Positions 1 through 6,124 of a DNA stretch of 18,522 bases are shown one piece after another; the first letter of the stretch is position 1, and each line of letters opens with the position of its first letter. A program made the position numbers and the translations under genes. The notes under the pieces were generated by a model that worked only from the letters and a program-made list of their open reading frames with translations, was not told where the DNA came from and did not search any database. Origin of the DNA: an uncultured Lachnospiraceae bacterium (GTDB lineage Bacteria > Bacillota > Clostridia > Lachnospirales > Lachnospiraceae); NCBI GenBank assembly GCA_910587635.1, contig CAJUNB010000025.1, forward strand, positions 1 through 18,522, written 5' to 3'.

Positions 1-5
1 AGAGA

Positions 6-113
6 GTCGGAAAGAAGTCAATTTTTGTCCCTGCGAGGCGCTTGATTGACGCGTACTGGACGTACGCGGAAGGAAAGCAACGAAACAGGGGCAAAAATTG
101 GCTCTTCTCCGAC
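6..113. repeat. 108-nt extended palindromic element
   Basis: Outer arms of 28 nt (6-33 and 86-113) are inverted copies with four differences, centred on shared AATTTTTG / CAAAAATT cores and GTCGG / CCGAC ends. Inside lies a perfect 7-bp stem (50-56 with 62-68, CGCGTAC / GTACGCG) around a 5-nt loop. On either strand it would fold as one long rod. There is no T-tract at either end, so it does not look like a simple terminator, and I see no ORF in it. The form is that of a dispersed palindromic intergenic repeat (REP or MITE-like), but its copy number cannot be seen here. Confidence 0.7.
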
Positions 114-265
114 CGTGTGTCCCTTTGTCCACTGAGGGTATTGTAACCGCTTATAGAATTGTTGAAGAATAGAAAAAATCGACAAAATTTCTTCTATAAC
201 AGATACAATGGATTGTTCTTAAAATTTCTTATATTCTAGCATACTTAATGAAAGAAAAAAAGGCT
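114..265. other. AT-rich intergenic stretch, no gene seen
   Basis: This lies between the palindrome and the tRNA terminator. It is AT-rich and has stop codons in all frames apart from trivial ORFs. Weak TATAAG-like hexamers occur on the minus strand, but none has a convincing -35 partner. I see no RNA gene in it. Confidence 0.4.
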
Positions 266-298
266 AAAATTAAAAAGAATCCTGCTTTACAGGATTCT
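266..298 (-). terminator. Rho-independent terminator after tRNA-Leu
   Basis: Read on the minus strand, a perfect 9-bp stem (AGAATCCTG at 298-290, CAGGATTCT at 284-276, loop TAAAG) is followed by TTTTAATTTT. It lies about 55 nt beyond the tRNA 3' end and would end the tRNA transcript. Confidence 0.85.
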
Positions 299-353
299 TC
301 ACACGCGAGCGAACTGCTCCAACTGTCTTCATTCCGTTTCGCGTCATCTGTCA

Positions 354-436
354 TGCAGGAGATGGGACTTGAACCCACACATAGTCACCTACGTCAGATT
401 TTGAGTCTGATGCGTCTGCCATTCCGCCACTCCTGC
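354..436 (-). tRNA. tRNA-Leu (anticodon CAA)
   Basis: The minus strand folds as a class II (long variable arm) tRNA of 83 nt. The acceptor stem GCAGGAG (436-430) pairs with CTCCTGC (361-355), and 354 gives discriminator A. The anticodon stem TCAGA/TCTGA encloses loop CTCAAAA, giving anticodon CAA for UUG codons. The variable arm is CGTAG-GTGA-CTATG. The T arm is GTGGG-TTCAAGT-CCCAT. The CCA tail is not encoded. The long variable arm, the sequence of the D-arm region (TGGCGGAATGGCAGACGC) and the A discriminator are all typical of leucine tRNAs. It has its own promoter (454-482) and terminator (266-298). Confidence 0.95.
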
Positions 437-453
437 TTTTTTACAACGAATTT

Positions 454-482
454 ATTGTAGCATGTAAAAAAGAGTTTGGCAA
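454..482 (-). promoter_or_regulatory. Sigma-A promoter for tRNA-Leu
   Basis: On the minus strand, TTGCCA (482-477) and TACAAT (459-454) are separated by exactly 17 nt. The start site would be near 447, about 11 nt before the mature tRNA 5' end. It sits right after the ung stop codon. Confidence 0.75.
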
Positions 483-491
483 GCTATTTTT

Positions 492-1166
492 TCACACATT
501 CTCAATCTGCCAGTCAATCTCATCCAAACCGTTTTCTCTGAGAAATGCATTTGTCTTGCTGAAAGGTCTGCTCCCAAAAAATCCTCTGTACGCAGACAAC
601 GGGCTTGGATGGGGCGCTTCCAAAATCAGATGCTTCGGATTATGCAACATGGACTTTTTCGTCTGAGCCGGTCTCCCCCACAGAATAAAGACAATCGGCC
701 TGTCCTGCTCAGCCAGAATACGAATTGCCGCATCCGTAAACTCTTCCCAACCGATTCCCCTGTGAGAATTCGCCATATGAGCCCTGACAGTCAAAACCGT
801 ATTTAACATCAGCACACCCTGATCGGCCCATTTTACCAGATAACCGTTGTTTGGTATATCGCACCCAAGATCATCATGAAGTTCCTGATAGATATTGACC
901 AAAGATGGGGGGATTTCCACATCCGGCTTTACAGAAAAGCAAAGCCCATGGGCCTGTCCGTCATTATGATAGGGATCCTGTCCCAGTATAACCGCTTTCA
1001 CTTTATGTAAAGGTGTCAAATGAAAAGCATTGAAGATATCGTCCGCCATCGGAAAAATTTTTCTGCTGTTATATTCTTCCATAACCTTTGCGTGCAGTTT
1101 CCGATAATACGGTTTGGAAAACTCGCTTCTGAGCGGTTCCAGCCAGTCATTTGAAATAGGGGGCAT
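492..1166 (-). CDS. ung: Uracil-DNA glycosylase, family 1
   Basis: This enzyme removes uracil from DNA by cleaving the N-glycosidic bond, the first step of base excision repair in the cytoplasm. At 224 residues it has normal UDG family 1 length. The water-activating motif GQDPYH is at residues 62-67 with catalytic Asp64, followed by GLCFSV (74-79). The C-terminal HPSPLSAYRG motif (186-195) carries the conserved His186 and the DNA-intercalating Leu190 loop. The ATG is preceded by AACAGGAG about 7 nt upstream. It starts 18 nt after the hisF stop, so it is probably the last gene of the hisHF transcript, although there is no metabolic link to histidine. No terminator is seen between ung and the tRNA promoter. 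Confidence 0.97.
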   Translation of the reverse strand: MPPISNDWLEPLRSEFSKPYYRKLHAKVMEEYNSRKIFPMADDIFNAFHLTPLHKVKAVILGQDPYHNDGQAHGLCFSVKPDVEIPPSLVNIYQELHDDLGCDIPNNGYLVKWADQGVLMLNTVLTVRAHMANSHRGIGWEEFTDAAIRILAEQDRPIVFILWGRPAQTKKSMLHNPKHLILEAPHPSPLSAYRGFFGSRPFSKTNAFLRENGLDEIDWQIENV

Positions 1167-1184
1167 TTTTTATCTCCTGTTCTT

Positions 1185-1946
1185 TTACAATCTTACAGAT
1201 ACATTTTTCTGTTGTAAATATCGTTTCACTTCTTTTATTTCCAGTTCCTTATAATGAAAAAGCGAAGCTGCCAGTGCCGCGTCCGCGCCTCCCTCTGTCA
1301 GCGCATCATAAAAATGTTCTACCATGCCTGCACCACCCGAAGCAATGACCGGAATAGATATGCACTCCGAAATCGCCTTTGTCAGTTCCAGATCATAACC
1401 AGATTTTGTACCGTCACAGTCCATACTTGTCAGAAGAATCTCACCCGCTCCCAGCTGTTCCGCCTTTATGGCCCACTCCACGGCATCCAGTCCTGTGTCA
1501 ATACGCCCACCATTTTTATAAGTATTCCAGCCCCGGCCGTCTGCCCTTCTCCTGGCATCAATAGCAACAACAACGCACTGGCTTCCAAACCTATCCGCTC
1601 CTTCGCTGATCAGTTCAGGTCTGTTGATCGCCGCAGAATTAATAGATATTTTATCGGCTCCTTCCCGCAGAATCACCTTAAAGTCTTCCACTGTACGTAT
1701 ACCGCCTCCTACTGTGAAAGGAATAAATACCTTTTCTGCGACTTTCCTTACCATATCTACCACGGTATTTCTGGCATCAGAAGAGGCCGTAATATCCAGA
1801 AATACAAGCTCGTCCGCTCCCTCCCTGTCATAGGCCGCTGCTATTTCTACCGGATCACCCGCATCCTGTAAATTTACGAAATTAACACCCTTGACAACTC
1901 TCCCCTGATTTACATCCAGGCATGGAATGATTCTCTTCGTATGCAT
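1185..1946 (-). CDS. hisF: Imidazole glycerol phosphate synthase, cyclase subunit HisF
   Basis: HisF is the (beta/alpha)8-barrel cyclase subunit of IGP synthase. It uses ammonia delivered by HisH to convert PRFAR into imidazole glycerol phosphate and AICAR, linking histidine and purine synthesis. The 253-residue length is standard. The catalytic aspartates align: Asp11 in IIPCLDV and Asp130 in VVVAIDARR. The phosphate-binding loops VGGGIRT (around 79-85) and SGGAG near the C-terminus are intact. The ATG directly abuts the hisH stop (TAGATG), with a GGAAGGA ribosome binding site inside the end of hisH, so the two subunits are translationally coupled. No other his genes occur in the window. Confidence 0.97.
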   Translation of the reverse strand: MHTKRIIPCLDVNQGRVVKGVNFVNLQDAGDPVEIAAAYDREGADELVFLDITASSDARNTVVDMVRKVAEKVFIPFTVGGGIRTVEDFKVILREGADKISINSAAINRPELISEGADRFGSQCVVVAIDARRRADGRGWNTYKNGGRIDTGLDAVEWAIKAEQLGAGEILLTSMDCDGTKSGYDLELTKAISECISIPVIASGGAGMVEHFYDALTEGGADAALAASLFHYKELEIKEVKRYLQQKNVSVRL

Positions 1947-2570
1947 CTATCCTTCCTCTCTGGGACTGTATGTTATAAAATTTTTCAAAATATGCAGCCC
2001 TGTATCTGAGCTTTTTTCGGGATGAAACTGGCAGGCAAATACATTGTCTTTCTCAACACAGGCATGAATTGTCACACCGTACTGGGTAGTTGCCTTTACA
2101 ATGTCTGCTTCCTCCGCCTGTAAATAGTAGGAATGAACAAAATATACATACGCCCCTCTTTCCACTCCTCGAAACAATATGCTCTCTCCATGGAAATCCA
2201 GGGAATTCCACCCAATATGAGGAATCTTTAATCCGTCGGCAGACGGTATTTTGACAATCCTGCCCGGCAGAATACCAAGTCCCCTTATTCCTTGACTCTC
2301 TTCACTTGTCTTAAACAGAAGCTGTAGCCCGAGGCAAATTCCAAGAAAAGGGATCTTCTTTTTGACTACTTCGTATATCACCTGGTCCAATTTATAGCCC
2401 CGGATCTTATCCATGGCATCGCCAAATGCTCCTACACCTGGAAGGATTACCTTGTCCGCCTGCAAAATCTCACGCCTGTCTCTGGTGACAACCGCCTCTT
2501 CTCCTAACGTATGTAAAGCCTTTTCAACACTTCTGATATTCCCTGCATCATAGTCAATAATTGCTATCAT
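1947..2570 (-). CDS. hisH: Imidazole glycerol phosphate synthase, glutaminase subunit HisH
   Basis: HisH is the class I glutamine amidotransferase subunit of IGP synthase. It hydrolyses glutamine and channels ammonia through the HisF barrel. The protein has 207 residues, which is normal. The catalytic triad is complete: Cys79 in GICLG, and His183 and Glu185 in FHPEKS. The oxyanion-strand motif PGVGAFG lies at 44-50. Its ATG overlaps the TGA of the upstream membrane-protein gene (ATGA), preceded by GGGGA, so its translation is probably coupled to that gene. HisF follows with no gap. Confidence 0.96.
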   Translation of the reverse strand: MIAIIDYDAGNIRSVEKALHTLGEEAVVTRDRREILQADKVILPGVGAFGDAMDKIRGYKLDQVIYEVVKKKIPFLGICLGLQLLFKTSEESQGIRGLGILPGRIVKIPSADGLKIPHIGWNSLDFHGESILFRGVERGAYVYFVHSYYLQAEEADIVKATTQYGVTIHACVEKDNVFACQFHPEKSSDTGLHILKNFITYSPREEG

Positions 2571-4141
2571 AAATTGTCCCCTGCTGCATCAGCAGGTACC
2601 TCAGAAGCCGCATCTTCCGGTATTTCAAATTCCGTATCTTCCGGCAACTCAATACCCGTTGGTTCTGTCGCTTCTCCCTCTGTATCCTCTGGGAGCATAA
2701 AATCTGTACCTTCTGGCAACATCTCATCCGTACCTGACAGCTCCTGGCCGGAATTTTCCTCCTCGTAAGAGGACTCCTCACTCAATCCTTCCACTGGGAT
2801 ATCCGCTATCGGTACAGAATCCAAATCCAGATTCAGTACATGCCGTAAAGCCTTTGTATAAGCAACAGCATCGGTTATCTTTGTCAGGTCTTTTGCTTCT
2901 TCTTCGGAAATACCATATTCTGTCTGAAGGATTCCCAGAATATCCAGATAACTGTTCTTGACTGGCCCTTCTACATGGAATCGTTCCGCTTCAGCCTCTA
3001 TATTCCAGTATCTTTCCACACCGCTCACAAGCGCGTGCAGCTGCTCCACTTCCATACCGCCTATCTTTTTATAATTCTCATAAGATTCCAGCTTACGCTC
3101 CATCTGCAGACAGAGTACAGAGCCCCGATAAATCTGTTCCTCTTTTCCTTTCAGATCTTTTGTTACAAGTAATTCATAGGCCGTTTTATAATCACCCTTG
3201 ATAAAAGCCTGTTCCCCCTTCTGTCGATCTATCAGATCAGGAATATAGATTGTAAACAGCATGATCATTCCAAACACAGTCAGCCCAAAGAAAAACGATA
3301 CCATTATCCGCTTCATACCAATGGGTTTTAATGGCTTCTGTGGCGGTTTTACCTTTTTAGGTTTAGGAGGTTTTACTTTATTAGGCTTGGGCTTTTTAGC
3401 ATTCTTTGCCTTGGCCTTTTTAGGCTTTTTCTCTTTCTTCGGCTTCTTTTCCTTTTTACCGGCTTTGGCCTTTTCAGCATCCAGTTCATTCAATACTTCA
3501 CTGTTTTCCCAGGAAAGAGAAATTTCTCCTCTGTCACTGCCACCTGCCGTTTCTTCATCTTCATCACCACCTGTAAAAAGTGCAATGATTTTCTGAATCA
3601 ATCCCGGTCCCTTTTTCTTTCGTTCCTTTTTTTTCTTTCCGGTAGAAACTTCTTCTGTATTACCTTTATGTCCACCAGAAGAAATGCCCGACGACACATT
3701 GGAACTCACGCTTTCTTTTTCCAGCTCATCAGGAAACTTATCTTTCTCATCAGCGGTTAAATCCAATTCCTCAAAGGGATCTTCCGACATCAAGGAGTCC
3801 AGATCCGGCTCAGCCGGTTCTTCTATACCAGGAAGCTCTACTTCATCCAGAAGTTCCTCCGGCTCAGCCTCCTCTTCCACAGCCACCATTCTCTTCGGAC
3901 GTTCTGACGGCCCTGCTCCCAAATCATCTTCAAACAACTTCTCAAGCTCAAGAAACTCCATGTCATCTTCGCCCTCGTCAAGCTCCGACTTTGTTGTTTC
4001 TTCCTTTATTTCCGTGTCATTGTCTTCTTCAATTTCTTCTTCCTGAATCTCTCTTTCATCTTCCAATGATGCGTCGTCGGATTCATCCTCATCGCCCATT
4101 GATTCCAATAAATTATCCAGATAATCCTCATTCAATCCCAT
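2567..4141 (-). CDS. Acidic/lysine-rich single-pass membrane protein of unknown function
   Basis: I do not recognise this 524-residue protein. Its modules are clear. Residues 1-165 are strongly acidic and low-complexity. There is a Lys-rich block near 168-178, then a short hydrophobic segment at 181-190. Residues 224-272 form a highly basic Lys/Pro/Ala repeat. One transmembrane helix lies at about 279-300 (VSFFFGLTVFGMIMLFTIYI core). Residues 305-440 form a helical, TPR-like extracytoplasmic or cytoplasmic domain. The tail (455-524) is acidic with degenerate LPEDTE-type repeats (474-515). The N-terminus has no signal peptide. The gene has its own extended -10 promoter and a structured leader, and its TGA overlaps the hisH start. 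The coupling suggests co-expression with hisHF, but a functional link to histidine synthesis is not evident. Base composition is biased by the Lys and Glu runs. Confidence 0.85.
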   Translation of the reverse strand: MGLNEDYLDNLLESMGDEDESDDASLEDEREIQEEEIEEDNDTEIKEETTKSELDEGEDDMEFLELEKLFEDDLGAGPSERPKRMVAVEEEAEPEELLDEVELPGIEEPAEPDLDSLMSEDPFEELDLTADEKDKFPDELEKESVSSNVSSGISSGGHKGNTEEVSTGKKKKERKKKGPGLIQKIIALFTGGDEDEETAGGSDRGEISLSWENSEVLNELDAEKAKAGKKEKKPKKEKKPKKAKAKNAKKPKPNKVKPPKPKKVKPPQKPLKPIGMKRIMVSFFFGLTVFGMIMLFTIYIPDLIDRQKGEQAFIKGDYKTAYELLVTKDLKGKEEQIYRGSVLCLQMERKLESYENYKKIGGMEVEQLHALVSGVERYWNIEAEAERFHVEGPVKNSYLDILGILQTEYGISEEEAKDLTKITDAVAYTKALRHVLNLDLDSVPIADIPVEGLSEESSYEEENSGQELSGTDEMLPEGTDFMLPEDTEGEATEPTGIELPEDTEFEIPEDAASEVPADAAGDNL

Positions 4142-4170
4142 GGATCTTTATTTCCTCCAAAAAATATGTA

Positions 4171-4238
4171 ACAGCCCGCTAAACCTCCGGTTTCCCTTCC
4201 CGTTCCACGGGCACAGCCCGCTAAACCTCCGGTTTCCC
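4171..4238 (-). repeat. Two direct copies of a 26-bp hairpin-forming repeat in the leader
   Basis: The 26-bp sequence starting ACAGCCCGCTAAACC occurs identically at 4171-4196 and 4213-4238 (period 42). Each copy holds a small inverted repeat AAACC-TCC-GGTTT. In the second copy this extends to GCCCG...CGGGC (4216-4242). Between them lies another hairpin, CCCGT-TCC-ACGGG (4199-4211). All are in the presumed 5' UTR of the membrane-protein gene. On the minus strand each copy contains CCGGAGG, so hairpins could present or hide Shine-Dalgarno-like sequence. Confidence 0.8.
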
Positions 4239-4253
4239 GGGCTCGCTTCGCTC

Positions 4254-4316
4254 GCCAAATATCCAAAAGTATATCTGCTCATGCAAGCATGGCAGCTATA
4301 CTTTTGGATATTTGGC
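4254..4316. repeat. Long perfect inverted repeat (20-bp arms)
   Basis: Arms 4254-4273 and 4297-4316 are perfect reverse complements (GCCAAATATCCAAAAGTATA). The stem continues after one mismatch with CTGC/GCAG (4275-4278 with 4292-4295) and CATG/CATG (4280-4283 with 4288-4291) around a CAAG loop. That gives about 28 base pairs in 63 nt. It lies just downstream of the predicted start site of the membrane-protein gene and has no U-tract, so it is not an ordinary terminator. It is followed on the minus strand by the GC-rich GCGAGCGAAGCGAGC and the 26-bp repeats, as in a composite repeat element. Confidence 0.85.
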
Positions 4317-4332
4317 TCTGCCCTTTCCGTAC

Positions 4333-4360
4333 ATTATACCACAAACCAAAATGGCATGAA
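4333..4360 (-). promoter_or_regulatory. Extended -10 promoter for the membrane protein-hisHF operon
   Basis: On the minus strand, TGGTATAAT (4341-4333) is a TGnTATAAT extended -10. A weak -35 candidate, TTCATG (4360-4355), lies at 16-nt spacing. A start near 4327 would give a leader of about 185 nt holding both repeat structures. Confidence 0.55.
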
Positions 4361-4368
4361 ATACTTTT

Positions 4369-4920
4369 TTATATTTCTTCTTTTGTCAAAAGCGTTACCG
4401 GATTCACTGGAACAGATATCCCTCTCCCTTTCAGTTCTGCAGGCAGTTGGTACAGTTTATCATGAACTCTTATCAGCTCAGCTTTCTTGTTAAAATATAC
4501 CATCCTTTCAAAAGGAAACCGAAGAATATCAGGATATTTCATCCCCGCTCCCAGCTCCAGAATTACCAGTTTCTTATGCAATGTCCCCTGGAGCCATTTC
4601 ATATATGTATCCCACCGGGAAGGTCTGGCATGTTCTGTTCCATTTTCGTCCGGTTCCCGTTCCTCTTCTGCGAGAGGGCGGACAATCCGATCTGTTCTCA
4701 GGCCCATATCATAAACAGAGTCCTCTACAGACGTAGTAATGACAAAATAGTTTTTTCCTTCCAAAAGTACGGCCAGTTTTTTATAAGCATCTTCCAATTC
4801 TCTTTCCGATTCTCCAGATACAAATTTTTCGCCTATTCCTACAAGTATCATATCTGCCTGTTCTATTTTTTCTGATACCGTCCTTATTTCTTCCATTTTA
4901 ATTTCTCTGTGTTCCCTCAT
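4369..4920 (-). CDS. Short SIR2-derived protein lacking catalytic motifs
   Basis: The 183-residue protein resembles a shortened member of the SIR2 (sirtuin) Rossmann family common in Firmicutes. The N-terminal ADMILVGIGEKF (about 24-35) matches the first beta-strand/loop of sirtuins, which is normally ADxIxIGAGAGLS. YFVITTSVED matches the NAD-site TTNVDH segment. LVILELGAG...PFERM matches the FLELGVGxNTPxIIxxPF segment. The GAGxS loop, the catalytic His after TTNVD and the four-Cys zinc module are all missing, and the middle is replaced by an acidic linker. It probably does not deacylate and may bind nucleotide or be structural. Start choice is uncertain: the ATG at 4920 has no clear ribosome binding site, and Met9 (4896) is an alternative. 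This is recognition by motif order, not a search. Confidence 0.65.
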   Translation of the reverse strand: MREHREIKMEEIRTVSEKIEQADMILVGIGEKFVSGESERELEDAYKKLAVLLEGKNYFVITTSVEDSVYDMGLRTDRIVRPLAEEEREPDENGTEHARPSRWDTYMKWLQGTLHKKLVILELGAGMKYPDILRFPFERMVYFNKKAELIRVHDKLYQLPAELKGRGISVPVNPVTLLTKEEI

Positions 4921-4940
4921 ACAAATCTGTGCAATAAAGC

Positions 4941-4962
4941 AAGCCGGGAATCATCCCGGCTT
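4941..4962 (-). terminator. Terminator after cheV (possibly bidirectional)
   Basis: This is a perfect 9-bp GC-rich stem AAGCCGGGA / TCCCGGCTT with a 4-nt loop, located 36 nt past the cheV stop. On the minus strand it is followed by GCTTTATTG, a modest U-tract. Confidence 0.7.
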
Positions 4963-4998
4963 TCCTTTATCATATAGGAACTCCTCCTATTTCCTTTT

Positions 4999-5892
4999 CT
5001 ATCTTACAAGACTGTCAACCACCTTGACAAGGTTGCCGATTTCAGGCTTGGAAAGCTGTGCATTTGCTCCCAGTGCCTCCCCCTTTTTCCTCATTTCTTC
5101 ATTGATCAAAGAAGAGAAAATAATAACCGGTATATATTTCGTCTCTTCGCCGTCTTTGATTAGTTTCGTCAAACGGTGTCCGTCCATGAGAGGCATCTCG
5201 ATATCTGTAATGACACAATGTATATTTCTTTCCAATGTACCTTTATCCCTGAAGTCTCTGATAATATCCCACGCTTCCTGTCCGTTCTCCGTGCGGATAA
5301 CATTATCGTATCCTGCCCTCTTCAAAGAATCCACGATCATTTTATTTAACAGAGCAGAATCCTCAGCAATGAGAATCGGCACATCGCATCTCTCTCTGTC
5401 TCCCAGCGCATCGATTTCAGCCATCTTGAGTCCCGTCTCCGGACTGATGTCTGTCACGATCTTCTCAAAATCAAGAATGATAATGAGCTTCTCATTGAAC
5501 TTGATAATTCCTGTGGAGATGCCGTCTTCAGGCGTAGATACTGTCGCACCTGGCTTTATAATTTCTTTCCATGATACTCTATGTATTCCGATAACTGAAT
5601 CAACATGAAATGCAATGTCCAATTTATTGAAGTTTGTCACAATAAACAACCCGCCCGGTTCAGACTGTCCCCTCTGCAGGCAGTTTTTCAAATCAATTGC
5701 CGTAATCATCTTATCACGAGGCATAAAGATTCCTTCGATGCTTGGATGTGCATTGGGTACTGGTGTCACCTCCTGATAATTGATAATCTCACGGATCTTC
5801 GCCACGTTGATCCCGTACAGATTACCGTCCAGTGTAAACTCCAATACTTCCAGTTCATTCGTTCCGTTTTCTAACAATATTTTTGTGTCCAT
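4999..5892 (-). CDS. cheV: Chemotaxis coupling/response regulator protein CheV
   Basis: CheV couples chemoreceptors to CheA and tunes adaptation through a phosphorylatable receiver domain. An N-terminal CheW-like domain (about residues 13-155 from the upstream ATG at 5910) contains LEFTLDGNLYGINVAKIREI and the PNAHPSIEGI signature. A C-terminal REC domain (about 178-300) has the acidic pair Glu183-Asp184, phospho-acceptor Asp236 in CVITDIEMPLMDG, Ser266/Ser267 and Lys288 in SKPE. I place the start at the ATG at 5892 because GGAGAGG lies 7 nt before it, giving 297 residues. The ATG at 5910 lacks a site. The gene stands alone with its own promoter and terminator, implying a motile, chemotactic host. 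Confidence 0.95.
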   Translation of the reverse strand: MDTKILLENGTNELEVLEFTLDGNLYGINVAKIREIINYQEVTPVPNAHPSIEGIFMPRDKMITAIDLKNCLQRGQSEPGGLFIVTNFNKLDIAFHVDSVIGIHRVSWKEIIKPGATVSTPEDGISTGIIKFNEKLIIILDFEKIVTDISPETGLKMAEIDALGDRERCDVPILIAEDSALLNKMIVDSLKRAGYDNVIRTENGQEAWDIIRDFRDKGTLERNIHCVITDIEMPLMDGHRLTKLIKDGEETKYIPVIIFSSLINEEMRKKGEALGANAQLSKPEIGNLVKVVDSLVR

Positions 5893-5984
5893 ACCTTCAC
5901 CTCTCCACATATCATATAAGGGATTATACCATATGTTTTTAGAAAAATATATATCCAGTACAATATTTTCGTACTTTTTCTCTT

Positions 5985-6013
5985 ATTATATCTTTTTTAC
6001 TCGAAGTATGCAA
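5985..6013 (-). promoter_or_regulatory. Promoter for cheV
   Basis: On the minus strand, TTGCAT (6013-6008), a 17-nt spacer and a perfect TATAAT (5990-5985) give a start near 5978 and a leader of about 85 nt. A second TATAAT at about 5923-5928 lacks a good -35. No flagellar sigma-28 motif (TAAA...GCCGATAA) was seen. Confidence 0.75.
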
Positions 6014-6069
6014 TTATTTGTTATCGATATAGCAAGATTTTCCTTTTGTTTAACGTACCCTCAGTCGAC

Positions 6070-6104
6070 AAAAAACAGAGCACACAATACTATGTATGCT
6101 CTGT
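6070..6104 (-). terminator. Terminator of the catabolic operon
   Basis: On the minus strand, an 8-bp stem ACAGAGCA...TGCTCTGT (6104-6097 with 6082-6075) is followed by a run of six T residues. It lies about 20 nt after the RLP stop codon and closes the operon that starts at 16141-16169. Confidence 0.85.
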
Positions 6105-6124
6105 CAATTCTATTTATTATAAAA

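Noticed and set aside
248..460. A 70-codon plus-strand frame over the tRNA.
   Set aside because: It is read through the antisense of tRNA-Leu and its terminator, so it is an artefact.
1254..1871. A 205-codon open frame on the plus strand opposite hisF.
   Set aside because: It lies entirely antisense to a well-supported gene, has no ribosome binding site and has low-complexity, Cys/Arg-rich shadow composition.
3261..4046. Open plus-strand frames rich in Ser/Phe/Gly opposite the membrane-protein gene.
   Set aside because: They are the antisense reading of Glu/Lys/Asp-rich codons, which gives Ser- and Phe-rich shadows. No start signals are seen.
4171..4238. Two identical 26-bp repeats with similar-size gap, considered as a short CRISPR array.
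   Set aside because: There are only two copies, the spacer is 16 nt, each unit is itself palindromic, and no cas genes are nearby.
4254..4316. The long palindrome considered as a terminator of the SIR2-like gene.
   Set aside because: It has no U-tract on either side, and an extended -10 promoter sits between it and the upstream gene, placing it in a leader rather than at a transcript end.
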